Shown one piece after another: positions 21,691-32,494 of a stretch of DNA of 64,000 bases. Within the stretch, counting starts at the first letter, position 1; every line of letters starts with the position of its first letter. Source of the DNA: Ectobius pallidus. Lineage: Eukaryota; Arthropoda; Insecta; Blattodea; Ectobiidae. The stretch is taken from NCBI GenBank assembly GCA_964059195.1, contig CAXKWD010000007.1:54597620-54661619 (forward strand), in the 5' to 3' direction. Position numbers and translations under genes: made by a program. A model generated the notes under the pieces. The model was given only the letters and a program-made list of their open reading frames with translations. It ran no database searches and was not told the DNA's origin.

Positions 21691-23181
21691 TATTTTTTAT
21701 TTTTTTTATGTGAGTGCACTATTGTCAAGGTATCACAAATCTGTAGTTCTGCTGACGCTGGTCGGTTTTAATCTGATTAGAAAAACTTATTTTCTGCATA
21801 TCATAATTGCAATTATAATTGATTCAACATTAACATACTGGCACTTTGTCATATCAGTTGACCTGATTATTATTATTATATAATATTAATTTTTTAAAAT
21901 AGAACATAACAAGTTGTATTAAATTACATTGAGGCCAACGTTACGAAGTTACAGAATACATGTTTACAATGCAATTGTATTGTTATTCAGGAAAGGAGCA
22001 CACTGCTTGTCTTGAATATGAAGCTAAGACAGGAACTCCTTCTATTACAGTGAGAATAGATTTATATGAAATTGTATCAAAGTCATATTTTGACTTTTAT
22101 TGAGCGGTAGGCTATTCTAAAATTTTAAGCAAGTTTATATATACCTAGGTATATGTCACTTTTTCTAGAACTTCATGGCATTGCTCTTTCAGTTCTTTTA
22201 TAGGCTTTACCAACAGCAGATGGTGAAAGCTTTATCTGCTTGCTTTTTAGTAGCACGGCTTAGTCTTTTTCTTTCTGCCTCCTTTCCTTAATGTTGCTTC
22301 TAGTGCTGTTATTTCTTTTTCAGTTTTTCACCCTGTATAATTCTTTATTAGCCTATGTTCTTTCTCTTCAATTTAAATTTTTCATAGTCTTGTGACTTTC
22401 CATAAATAACTTCTGCCTTTCACAATTTGTTTTGCCCATGTTGTTGAAAAAAGCATACGTACAGCATTTAATTTCAAGGAAATAAAATATTTTTGGCTTG
22501 TAAATATATTCAGAAGTATATCTGTTTGTTGACAGATATGTGCCTACAGTTTTCTCTCTTGAAATTATATGAATATATTGATAAAATGCACACAAAAGCA
22601 GTCCAACAGTGTGCACTTTAGAGTTTCTCTCCAGAAGTCGTTAGTATCAGGACATAATACAAAACATTATAAAAACAATTCTAGATGGTTTTTTTAAAAA
22701 TGTGTCTACTGATATCTATTACCTGGGTCATAAACTAGCAGTTCCTAGCATCTTGTACACATAGCCTCAGTGAAATCATTATAACACAACTTTTTTGTAT
22801 TTTCTGTTAGTATCAGGACAGCAAATACTTGTCATTTTTCAAAGTGGGGTTTTCTGCATTTTGAAAAATCTTATGCTGAAATAAATGTTATTAAACACAC
22901 CTTAAAAACACAGAGAAACATTCAGCAAATGTTTTTGTCCCATGTCTTGGTAGTTTAATTAAAATATAATTTTTTTTAGTATACAAATTTTGTCAAGTAC
23001 TTGCTGCAAAATTCAAATGTAAGTTTGGGCTTCAAAAACATGGAGAAATACCCAAAATAACATATTTTAAAATTGAGTTATCAAAAATAGTGTATTATAG
23101 CTTTCTTTTGTTGTAACAATCAACACTGTATTATTACTGTCAATTTTTGGAGAATGTGGACCTCTTCTCATGGACAGACCC

Positions 23182-23590
23182 ATATATACTCAGGTACTCT
23201 GTTATGTGTTATGTAGTGAATAATATTGATAAATTTCAAACTAATTTTAGTGTACACGGACGCACTACCAGAAACATGAATGATCTACACAGACCAAATA
23301 ACTCGTTAAAACTCTTTCAGAAGGGTGCTTATTATTCTGCAGTACAGATATATAACAAGCTTCCAAACAACATTAAATTATTATGTATTCAAAGAAAGAG
23401 CAAACCTTTCAAAACAGCTGTCAAGGAATTTTTAATAACTCACACCTTCTACAATTTGGAGGAATATTTCCAGCTTGGATAAATTTGGCAGCTTACAGTT
23501 TCTGTAGGCCTATATTATTGTTATAACATGCATGTATTTTTTGATCTGACGTGTTCTATATCTTTGAGGATAAAAAGGATAAAAAGCCTT
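23182..23590 (+). pseudogene. LINE-B, C-terminal end of ORF2 and 3' UTR
   Basis: Continues the RT frame after the 2.7-kb insertion: VNNIDKFQTNFSVHGRTTRN, IYNKLPNNIK and FLITHTFYNLEEYF, with a stop at 23482. A short 3' UTR contains TAGGCCTA (23505) and ends with GGATAAAAAGGATAAAAAG. The last 130 bp reappear, inverted, at 31090..31247. Confidence 0.85.
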
Positions 23591-23927
23591 TAGTCATTTG
23601 ACTATAGTTCTAGCCTACACCTTATTGTTTTTCTAACGTTTTATACTGTTCTGGTTAATCATTGTATATTGTTGTTATGCCTTTGTGTGTTCCGGGTTTT
23701 TGATTTCTGAATATTTAGTTGGATAGAAACTGTTGGTCTTTGACTTACCTTCTTTTCTTGAGCTGGGTTCTTATCTTCGATCTGCTGGTTTTGAGTCTAG
23801 TACAGCTTCCAGACATGACTGATTATCTGACTCTCTAGGCCTATAGCCTATATTATTTACTTATTTAAATATTTGTTTCCAATTTAGTCATTCATGTATT
23901 TTTCAGTCTTAGTATTTCTTGAGGAAA

Positions 23928-24140
23928 GGGGTGCACTCAGCCTCGTGATTCAAATTGAGGAGCTACTTGATAGAGACCATTTCCGGTCATGGAAACCACC
24001 ATTAACGGCCGTGGGTGTCGGCATGCTGACCACATGCCCCCAATCCTGCCATCTGATATGGTAGATGACGCAGCGGTCAGGTGGTAGGCCTTGTCCCTTC
24101 AGGGATGTAGCGCCATGGAGTTTAGGTTTAGTTTAGTAGT
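23928..24140. repeat. dispersed retroposon-like segment
   Basis: A GC-richer block (CTCAGCCTCGTGATTCAAAT, later TGCTGACCACATGCC) resembles a non-coding repeat end that I associate with many insect genomes, probably a LINE/SINE 3' region. No boundaries or target duplication could be set. Confidence 0.35.
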
Positions 24141-25315
24141 ATTTCTTGAAATTTAGCCTGTATGCATTATTAAGTAGGCCTATTCATATTTAAAGGGTTG
24201 CTGCTTACGGGTATTTCAGTAGATTTTTTAGAGAGTCTAAGTGTTCTGTGTTCAAAATATTTGAGTAATATTAAGTAGCCTATTCATTGTTCGTGTTTCA
24301 AGTGGGGTGCAGTTTGTTTCAAGTAATAGCAAAACAAGTTTTGTTTCACATTGTCGTCCCTTTCATTCGTGGGTTTACCTTCTGATTGTTAGTTATGAGT
24401 TACAGTATGGGTATTGTGGTTTCAAATTAAAATTAGGATTGTATTTTATTATTGCATTTGGGAAAATGGAACAACACGCCACTACTGAGTCCTCCACTCC
24501 AACTACAACTCACAATCCCTCCCCTAGCGGCAGCATTTGAACTACTAGCAAAATGTGTACCGAGAAGTGAGAGTGATGATGGAACTGTATGATGTACTTA
24601 CATTTAAATGTGGGCGAAGGTGGTATCCTATCAGCAAGAACAGCAAAAATGCTGGGTAAACAGATTGTCAAACACAACAAAACACACAGCAGATTAAATA
24701 TATAGCACATTACAAAACACGAGGGATTCAGTACATGCCCTGCTAAACTAACATCACTGTTCCTTATCGAACCTAGTTTTACATGTCACTAACACTAATA
24801 ACACTGTTCCTAACACTACTGCCACGAGCCTAGAATCTAGCTGCTAATATTGACCTTAATGCGGGTGGGTGCAAGGAGCATAGCTGAATGCTTGAATGAA
24901 AAACAAAAAAAACCTTCATAGCATCTGTGAAAACCTGCAAATGGTAAGAATGGGCCCTCTTAATTGGCACTACACCAAATAAAGTTGCCCTATCACATAC
25001 TGTTCTCTTACATACATCTTCAAGAGGCGGGTATTTTCTGGCATTTATCATGAACTTTAGAAGAGGCCATCATGACGTAAGTGGTTAGTAAGAATTAAGT
25101 CATGCCACTGTTTAGCCATTAGGTGAGAATTGTATGGAATAGGTAACTGCAAATATTGCCTCCTACCATTTCCTTATTGGTACACAGTAGCCTACATAGA
25201 TCTCAAATGCCCCACGACTAGAATAAATCAAAGGTTTAGTATAGCACTATGCTGGATTTCCACATAAGGTGTTTGAAGTGGTTATTCTTGGACATCAATG
25301 CTCTCAATTGCGGCT
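24141..25315. other. non-coding stretch
   Basis: No convincing gene. A variant of the CCTAA-rich dispersed repeat lies near 24725..24835. The short open frames have no recognisable motifs. Confidence 0.5.
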
Positions 25316-25620
25316 AAAGGTGCAGTTTAGGCTCCGCCCACTCGATATTCACATTTTGTTTCTCAGCGAACAGGGTGAACAAACTATCCTTGTATATTGT
25401 CGCCGACACTCCTGACCATACCAAATATTAAAAATGCGAGAGTGCCCCTTGTACCAAATATTAAAAATTCGAGAGTACCCACAAGTTTGCCTTGTACCCA
25501 ATGGTTTGTCAGCCTGTTTATCCTCGAAGAATTCGCTAGATCGTGGTATAAAAGAAAGTGCTTCGCTGGGGGTGGGTGAGGGCGGGTTATGTCTCATGCG
25601 ACGATGCACCTTATATTTGG
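25316..25620. mobile_element. MITE-M copy 1 with internal minisatellite
   Basis: Runs from AAGGTGCAGTTTAGGCTCCG to CGACGATGCACCTTATATTT, with inverted AAGGTGCA ends. Inside are two copies of a roughly 32-bp unit (TACCAAATATTAAAAATGCG...GAGTGCCCCTTG). Related copies are 46235..46530 (four units) and a 75-bp end fragment at 34415..34490. Confidence 0.75.
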
Positions 25621-26151
25621 TTTTTCCCTCAATTGCTTAAATGAAGGTGTCATCAGTATAGGTCTAATCAAGGGTGAAGGGAGAAAATTAAAAGGTAAAA
25701 GTTTTTTTTTTTTTTTCAGAAAATTTGGGTCTGTCATAAGTCCTTCAGATAGGCCTATGGAATCAAAATAGCCTACAGCAACAGGTGGGACTCGAGCAGT
25801 GTGACACTGCTATATGCCCGAGCTGAAAATAAGCGGCGAAGTTATATATTTCCCCAGAAATCACACATGAACTACAGAATGAACGAAAGATATCTAAATA
25901 TAAAGGTTTTAATATTCCTGCAAGCAACTGTCACTGAAATTCAAATACGACCAGACAACAAATGTGATAAGAACAGATGTTCATGTTTCTACAATAGCAA
26001 CAAATGCTTAAAGAACACTATATGATCAGCTGACTTTGTTAAAGGCATGGCACTCAAGTGATAAAAGTGATCTGACTGCACGAAATATATATAAGTACCG
26101 AAGAGCCGCTTCACAAATACAACATGTTTATACTCTTTTAATGTTTCTCAC
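25621..26151. other. non-coding stretch
   Basis: Contains a T run (25700..25715) and the scar-type octamer TAGGCCTA at 25750. If the XK-like exon at 26152 is real, this is the beginning of its first intron. Confidence 0.45.
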
Positions 26152-26305
26152 CTGTGCTTAAGTCAACGATGAATGCGACCACTGAGAATAAAATAAGAAA
26201 TATATCAAGAAGAGTAAAGTAATTTTTTGACGTATTCATTCTCTCAGCTTTGTCTTCAAATTTTGAAGAGCAATAAATCCCAGATTTTGACTTCACCGCT
26301 GCCAT
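26152..26305 (-). CDS. putative first coding exon of an XK-related membrane protein (host gene)
   Basis: On the minus strand an ATG at 26303..26305, in a good insect context (CAAAACATGG), opens 51 codons plus 1 nt ending at CACAG|GTGAGA, a strong splice donor (GT at 26150..26151). The exon encodes a hydrophilic N-terminus, then NYFTLLDIFLILFSVVAFIV and DLST, a first transmembrane segment. The L-D-x-x-x-x-F-S-V-x-x-F-x-x-D pattern resembles the first membrane helix of XK-related (XKR) proteins, which act in phospholipid scrambling in some members. No transposon similarity was seen. The next exon is not in the part I could identify. Chance cannot be excluded for so short an exon. Confidence 0.45.
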
Positions 26306-26760
26306 GTTTTGCTCTTGCCCTCTGACGGTAAAAATGAAAACTATAGCCAAGGTCAAGACGAAGTGTCACAAACCTGACAAACATAATGCCAAAAATTATA
26401 AAATATTGCTTGTGTTTTATAATAGAAACTGTGTTATTTCAACACTATTATCGTTATTCTCTTAATTTTTTTTTCGTATGTGCAAAAGTTAAATGGATGA
26501 AGTAAAATTATTAGTCACCATTTGGATCAAGGAAAAGAGAAATTCCATATGAAATGTTTTCCCCACAGTTTAGAAGGCAGTGTTTTCCCCATTCTGTTTG
26601 AATTTTGACCGAATCGGACATTGGCGGCGCGGCGCGCACGTCGCACGGCTGTGTGTTTGTTTTGTTTTGTCGTTCTTTGGCGCAGACATGCGAATGCATG
26701 ATGTGGGTATTGTGAAGTGCGATTATTTTAAAACAAGTGTCGGCATTAAACATTAATTTA
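26306..26760 (-). promoter_or_regulatory. CpG-rich stretch upstream of the XK-like exon, candidate promoter / 5' UTR
   Basis: At 26605..26650 lies TTGGCGGCGCGGCGCGCACG, one of the few CpG-dense spots in an AT-rich window, about 320 bp upstream of the putative start. Position and composition fit a promoter or 5' UTR. No specific element such as an initiator was proven. Confidence 0.35.
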
Positions 26761-26959
26761 ATAAGTTGATTTTAAAGAATTTGGATGAGTTCTGGCCATG
26801 TCTGTATCACATGAGGTAAAGTATTAAGAAAGCCTTTAATGAAGAACCTATTGCACCTACACTGCCAATTTACTGAAGGCATTATTATTATTTTATTTAT
26901 TTATCTTTTTTTTTTTAAAGTCGTATGTTATAATAATTAAGGAATCGCGCACAATGTGC

Positions 26960-27025
26960 ATTATGTAGATGTGCAGCTCGTCCTTCATATCCTGTGCGGA
27001 GCGAAGCTCAACGATATAGATATTT
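26960..27025 (-). repeat. LINE-B-type 3' UTR fragment
   Basis: GCAGCTCGTCCTTCATATCC...GAGCGAAGCTCAACGATATAG resembles 31065..31110 (AGCTCGTCCTGTAGATCCTG...GAGCGGGGCTCAAGGATATAG) next to a GATGTA-type run. It is a short 3' end of the same LINE family. Confidence 0.5.
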
Positions 27026-27054
27026 TCATTACTTTGAGATGCTAGGCCTATATT

Positions 27055-27305
27055 TATGAAATTAGAGAGGATGGGAATAAGAGGAAATATATTAACGAAA
27101 CTATCTCACAGATCGGCAGCAAGTGGTGAGAATAGGAAATACTATATCACAAAAGCTAGTTGTTAATGTTGGTGTCCCTCAAGGCAGTAGACTTGGACCA
27201 CTACTATTTGTTCTGTTCATAAACGACCTACCCAAAGTACGTAGTTAAACATTCAGTTTTAAAATTGTTTGCGGATGACACTCTTGTATATATAAATAAA
27301 TAAAT
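27055..27305 (+). pseudogene. LINE-C, RT palm fragment
   Basis: Reads ISQKLVVNVGVPQGSRLGPL, then LLFVLFINDLPK and, after a frame break near 27245, KLFADDTLVYI, the RT motifs around the catalytic FADD. Continues at about 29100 after a segment containing LINE-D. Belongs to the CR1/jockey group. Confidence 0.8.
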
Positions 27306-28500
27306 ACATAAGGGGCGCTCGAAAGAGCATTAAAATGATATTTTAATTTTCGCTGTACTCTCTAATTGATAGTGTTCTTTTTTTACAGTTCACTATGTGA
27401 TACCGTTCGCACTTCTGATCGCACAGCGAGCACACACATTCCTCGTTCGGTTGGTGGAATCTTTTGTTTGTACAGATCTTGTGATGAAAGCCATGTGTTG
27501 CAAGTCTCGTAATGACATGTCTTTGGTCCTGGCAGGCCTTGGTCCACTCCCGATCCATCATTGCGCTTGTGCCATAGAAGTCTGGGTCAATGTCCTTTAT
27601 TTTGCTTATTCTTGACTCAAGATGCGATTGGTAAGGGCCGGTTGACGGCAGCATAAATTGCATTCTCAGTTCCTCCACAAAGAAACTTTCCCTTGTTAGC
27701 TCATAAACGATCCTTGAAGGAGCGTATATTCCAACTCCTAAGGCTTTCTTGAGGTATTTTGCCTTCAAACCTTCTAGTCTTGCAAGGTCGCTGCTTGTTA
27801 GCTTTTCCCAAATTAGCTCTATCCCATATGATGCTATTGGGGATATATGACTGTGCTGAATAAGGTCATTGCTGTATTTAGGGAAAGTTGCCTGATATTC
27901 TGAATTCTGTGGATGGCTTTCGTGGCTGCTGATACTCTTTCTTGTACATGTATCCTGTAGGAGAACAGGGTCGTTTGTAGATATATTCCGAGGTATCTGA
28001 ATCTGTTTAGTCTCCAGTTTCTCATCTTGTATTAATAGCTTGTCGTCATTTGCGAGTCTCCCCCCATTTCTGAAAACCATGTGCACTGTCTTGCTTTTAT
28101 TAATCTCGAAGCTGTTTTCACTAGCCCATAGTTCGAGCCTCTGGAGGGCTGTTTGTAGGTCTTCTCTGCAGTGCGATGCTAGCGCCATATCATCTGCGTA
28201 CATGATTAATTTCACCAAAGGGAGGTCCTTGATGATATCGGTGATGTCTGCTGTTAAGATATTAAATAGCAGGGGACTCAAGGGGTCGCCCTGTGGAACG
28301 CCATTTGTCTGCCTGACTTCCTCTGACATCACCACACCGTCGTTTATGACGACAAAGTTGTACGCCAAAATTACCCTTAAAATTCTGGTTAGGGGATGTG
28401 TGTGTCCCAACATGCCCGCTAGTTTGTTTACTAGGGTTTCCCTGTTGATTAAGTTGAATGCTTTTCTGTAGTCTATAAAGACCACATGGTATTTCCCTTT
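27300..28500 (-). mobile_element. LINE-D, truncated non-LTR element of a different clade
   Basis: Minus-strand insert in LINE-C. At its 3' side (27288..27312) lies a TTTA-type run that may be its tail. 5' truncated near 28500. Its RT motifs differ from all neighbouring LINEs. Confidence 0.7.
27343..28485 (-). pseudogene. LINE-D reverse transcriptase with C-terminal zinc knuckle (two frameshifts)
   Basis: A 380-codon frame reads VFIDYRKAFNLINRETLVNK (palm Asp), NGVPQGDPLSPLLFNI, MYADDMALAS (catalytic pair), LIWEKL...LEGLKAKYLKKALG, and near the end CSLCDQKCERYHIVNC, a CCHC-type knuckle. The PQGDPLSP form and the knuckle set it apart from the CR1/jockey copies; exact clade not determined. The segment 27845..28000 is out of frame in this ORF. 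The adjacent frame there (27834..28025) carries the expected RFRYLGIYLQTTLFSYRI and AMTLFSTVIYP. Two compensating indels therefore hide a damaged gene behind a long ORF. Confidence 0.8.
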
Positions 28501-29099
28501 TCGGTATATATAAAGACATCCAACAACAATAATGGTGTTCAGAAACTAAATGAAGATTTGGAAGAAATTGCGGTAAAATCCCATCTACGGGGACCATTTT
28601 TTTAGAACCAAGATTCTCTTCATAAAACACTTATATCACACGAATTTTGTTGTAGATAGATGTTGTCTTGGCGAATGATTTGGTCCAGCCCACCCGCCCT
28701 AATTGATACACTTTCTTTTATATCACGATCTAGCAAAAACTCCCTTCTTCTCCACCATTTTTTTGTCCTCGTCGTCCTGATTGGACGTTGGAGGTGTTAC
28801 GTCATATCTCTAAACAAGATATGATTGTGGATGAACAGTGTGACAAACCTACAAAGGTACAAGCCACTAGCTGCTTGTAAGGAATGGTAGTTGTGCTATT
28901 CAGTATATTGTTCCTTAACTAACATAAACGTTCCTAACCTAACAAAACATCGGAGGTATTCAGTACATTGCTCCTTAACTAACATAAACGTTCCTAACCT
29001 AACAGTTGGTAACCGTGTATCGCTCATAAACAAAAAACATCACACAGTCCGTGGAAATGTGAATATCGCGTGAATTGGTCCCCGTAATTGGGATTATGC
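28501..29099. other. non-coding stretch with a 59-bp tandem duplication
   Basis: At about 28905..29005 a 59-bp unit (ATTCAGTATATTGTTCCTTA...ACGTTCCTAACCTAACA) occurs twice in tandem. It belongs to the CCTAA-rich dispersed repeat. The rest shows no gene. The segment from about 27305 to 29099 separates two LINE-C parts. Confidence 0.65.
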
Positions 29100-29558
29100 C
29101 GAAATGGCTAAATGGCTTCAAAGTAACAAATTGTGCCTTAATGTAAACAAAACTAAAGCACTGATAATCAACAAAAAGAATGAAGATAATCAAATAGATA
29201 GTGATATTTTAATAAATGGTATAAAAATACAAGTGTTAAATGAGATGAAATATTTAGGCATTTTAATAGAAAATCAACTATCGTTCAAATCTCATTTTGA
29301 AAATACATTAAAAAAAATTAAAAAAAGAAAGTATCAATTATTAAACGATTAAGATTCTGCCTACCAGAGAAGACAAAAAAGTGTTTGTTCAATACAATAT
29401 AGTTAAGCCAAACATCCAGTATTGCAGTACAGTTTTTGTTAAAGCAAATCAAGAAATAATGGCAAAAGTTCAGTTAGTTCTTAATGAAGGAATGAGGGCA
29501 ATTCTGAATGTAGGCTACCTCACTATGAACCAGTAAAGGACATGTTGAAAGCTCTCAA
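29100..29558 (+). pseudogene. LINE-C, connection region after the RT palm
   Basis: Open from 29104: MAKWLQSNKLCLNVNKTKAL, EMKYLGILIENQLSFKSHFE. Then, in other frames, KTKKVFVQYNIVKPNIQYCS, MAKVQLVLNEGMRAILNV and a frame break exactly at TAGGCTA (29511..29517), followed by PHYEPVKDMLKAL. Interrupted at 29558 by TE-E and resumes at 33791. Confidence 0.85.
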
Positions 29559-30654
29559 GGGTCATTCCATGTCAAATCAACCAATTCTACTATGAGATTT
29601 GAACCTTGACCTCTCAGATTTGTATGATTTTTTTTTCAGGTATTGTACCCCCTAAATCTAGTTTAAATTTCAAATTTCAAATTTTTCTGACTTTTCGTTT
29701 GTGAGTTACAAGGCTTTAAAAGTCCAAAAAACTACGGTTTTCTATCACTTCAAGATTATTATAAAATGCTATAGCTCAAAAACTATACCACCTAGAGAGC
29801 TCAAACTTGCACCATTTTTTTCCTCTGAAAATTTCCTTTAATTTGATGTATCAGAGAGCTATGTTTCTTAATTTTTGAAATGATAAAAAAGTTCCCAAAA
29901 AACTTTTTTGACATTTCAAAAATACGTAGTACCCTCGGATTTTTTTGGAAAAATTATATGTGTTGTCCACTCTAATTGACTACATGCATGCAAAATTTCA
30001 AGATGGGATCTCAACGGGTTCTTATTTTAAAACAATATTTTACTACCAGAATACATGATAGTGAGGTGTATAGCGGACTATTTCTAGGCTATGAAGGTAC
30101 ATAGGCTAATTCTACCAAACCTAAATTATTTAGATAGCGTTCATATGTAACATTTCCCTCTTATTGTTTGTTAATTAAATGATGTGTAGTGTTGTTTTTA
30201 ATTTAATTTTCATGATACCTGTAACTAGGCCTATACATAAGAAGGAAGAATAAATGTTAATTTATATACAACATGCTAATAGTGAAATTTTGAGCAAAGC
30301 CACTCGCCTTGAATCATCCAAAACTCTTAGTAATATCAACTCATATAGTTATAAATGGTAGAGGTTATCTTTTGCTTTGTTTTCCAGTATTATTTGTAGC
30401 CTAATCATTTACAAAGAGTCCCATATAAAATAAATGGGTAAAAGTTGTTTCACCTTGTGAAAAAGTTTAACTTGTTGATATTTGCATGGATAGAACTGTA
30501 TTTCTTAGAATATTAGGTATTTACCATACATAGTTAATAGTATTTGTACACTTTAAAAATTTTCACTGAGGGTAACACAATTTAAATGTTTCTTTTTGAT
30601 ATTTTTTAAAATATTTTTCCAAAGCAAGAGAGGACAGCTTTATTTCTTCAGCAC

Positions 30655-32423
30655 TTAAGAGTGTATGTTCTTCCCGTTGCTGTAGTTGGATCCACTGTTT
30701 GCAAAAGAGTGTTTCCTGGAACATCTAATAAATCTCTTGGTTGTGGATAACAAAAAAATGGGCTGGACCTTTTGGGTGTAAAAAATATATTCCATACATG
30801 CCATTGTGTTTTTCTTCATTGCATTCCAGCCACCAAGAGTCATCATAAGCTACTGTCACAAAACCAGCAGCAATGTTTTCCAAATCTGATGGTGTTATTT
30901 GGTTCACTGTTGTCACACATTCAAGAGATTAATCAAGGCTGAAATGATAAGTTGACAGTAATTTGACTCTCTGTGTGGGGTTTATATGAGTGAAACTTTT
31001 GTGTTACCACAATTGCTTTTGATTCACTGAGCCGAGAAAGTAATCATTGATGTAGATGTAGATGTAGATAGCTCGTCCTGTAGATCCTGTGTTGAGCGGG
31101 GCTCAAGGATATAGAACACGTCAGATCAAAAAATACATGCATGTTATAACAATAATATAGGTCTACAGAAACTGCAAGCTGTCAAATTTATCCAAGCTGG
31201 AAATATTCCTCCAAATTGTAGAAGGTGTGAGTTATTAAAAATTCCTTGACAACAGTAGTCTTCTGTTGTGTAATATTCAAAGTCAATGTTTTTTATATTT
31301 TCCAAGGCAAATTCATAAAGTTCTTTGGGTGTTAAAATTTGTTGGTCATATGGCCATTGTAAGCTGGCTTTAGCAGCTAGCCGCTTAACAGTCCCGCCAA
31401 GGCCATCACATGCACTCTTGCCATGGGATGTTCCAAAGAATTCCCACTCTGCCTCAACTTCAAAATCTGTTTTATGCAAGCATAAATTAAGGTAGTTTTT
31501 CTTATTCTTATACTGGGCAGCGCTCCCATCAGAAAAGTAAGTAATCTTTTTAAGTGCAAAAGGCAAGGTTTGCTTTAAGATTTCTAGCAGTTTTTTCTGG
31601 ATACATAGAAAGCGACTGTATTAAGTTCCAGGCAATCTGATATAAAAAAAAAATACTGCAGGCAGTATAGTTTCCCCTCCCATTTGCAATATATATGATG
31701 AAAGGATGCAGTGTAGCTTGGCTGGTAGTCCAGTGGAATGATTATATTTTAGCTTGTATGACGAAAGAGTAGTTTTCCGCAAAATCACAGTTGACTACTA
31801 CATGGCCTTCAGTTAAATTTTCCTTGATTTCGCTTTAGTATTCTTTCTGCTGGCTAGCTATAAATGAATGAGTTTTGAGCTTTGTTAGTGTGTCCAAAAA
31901 CTCATCAATAAAGTCATCGGAACACTTTACTACAGTTTCCATCACACACCTATCTACAGTTACCCACTTTTTGTAGGAAACTTCATCAATCATTTTTTTC
32001 ATTGAACTTTGTACCCAATAATTCTTGAAGTCTAGGAACACCAGGGCATTCTTTACAAGCATTCATAAAACAATGTTGAGATGGTGGATTGCACATCATC
32101 TTGACCAGATAGGAGTGATAAGATTTCAAAGCAGTGTCATCCCCATCTAATACAAAATTTTGCATTTTTGCACTGTACATCATTAGCTTAATGATTTGGT
32201 ATAAGATACACACACAGACATTATGTGTGCCACTTTTTCCAGCCAGGATACAGTTCTTCGTCCTCAGGTCGCAAAACTTTGAAAAACAAATTTTGTTTGC
32301 TGGGAATTTTTCCTTAAATAATTGGTATATTTCTTGCAAATTTGCCAACACTAGTCTCTTTTGTACCTGGATCTTTCCATCTTTATTTCTTATGGTCACA
32401 CAATCTTTTTTCCCTGGCATCAT
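30655..32423 (-). pseudogene. TE-E transposase-like protein (decayed)
   Basis: In order on the minus strand: PGKKDCVTIRNKDGKIQVQK, FSKFCDLRTKNCILAGKSGT, HNVCVC, MMCNPPSQHCFMNACKECPG (Cys-rich), then in another frame KKWVTVDRCVMETVVK and HSFIASQQK. Next come CDFAENYSFV, ATLHPFIIY, ITYFSDGSAAQYKNKKN, GTSHGKSACDGLGGTVKRLA and YTTEDY. The D-F-x-E-N-Y, F-S-D-G and H-G-K...D-G-x-G-G blocks look like an RNase-H-fold (DDE-type) catalytic core. After a LINE insertion (31045..31247) the C-terminal part reads FVTVAYDDSWW and FLHPKGPA. I recognise this as a recurrent invertebrate transposon protein but cannot name the family. At least two frameshifts and several stops. Confidence 0.7.
31045..31247 (-). 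mobile_element. LINE-B-family 3' end, 5'-truncated, inside the TE-E gene
   Basis: Matches 23390..23560 inverted (EFLITHTFYNLEEYF end of ORF2 and 3' UTR), then a longer 3' UTR and a TCTACA/GATGTA microsatellite tail at 31045..31075. It interrupts the TE-E gene after YTTEDY. A variant scar TAGGTCTA here corresponds to TAGGCCTA at 23505. Confidence 0.85.
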
Positions 32424-32494
32424 TCTACTAATGTCGTCAGAATTGTAGAAGTCTTTTACAGAGTCAGCCTAGAAGTAGTCCACTATATACTTCA

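Larger units (their letters stand above)
20506..23181. mobile_element. 2.7-kb DNA element with repeated GTTAGTATCMGGACA motifs
   Basis: Ends GGGACTGTCCAT (20506) and ATGGACAGACCC (ending 23181) are inverse with one mismatch. ATATAT is present on both sides (20500..20505, 23182..23187). Because the site is AT-repetitive, the duplication could be TATA or ATATAT. Removing the segment rejoins LINE-B in frame (TGEY|ILRYS). The motif GTTAGTATCMGGACA occurs in the same orientation at 20519, 20699 (variant), 20896, 20911, 22640 and 22806. No transposase was recognised, so it is probably non-autonomous. Superfamily unresolved. Confidence 0.75.

Noticed and set aside
24307..24540. 77-codon ORF ending in a Thr/Ser-rich stretch
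   Set aside because: No domain, no splice or promoter context, and unrelated short frames surround it.
26511..26753. 80-codon minus-strand ORF upstream of the XK-like exon
   Set aside because: No recognisable motif. It spans a CpG-rich 5' region where long open frames arise by composition.
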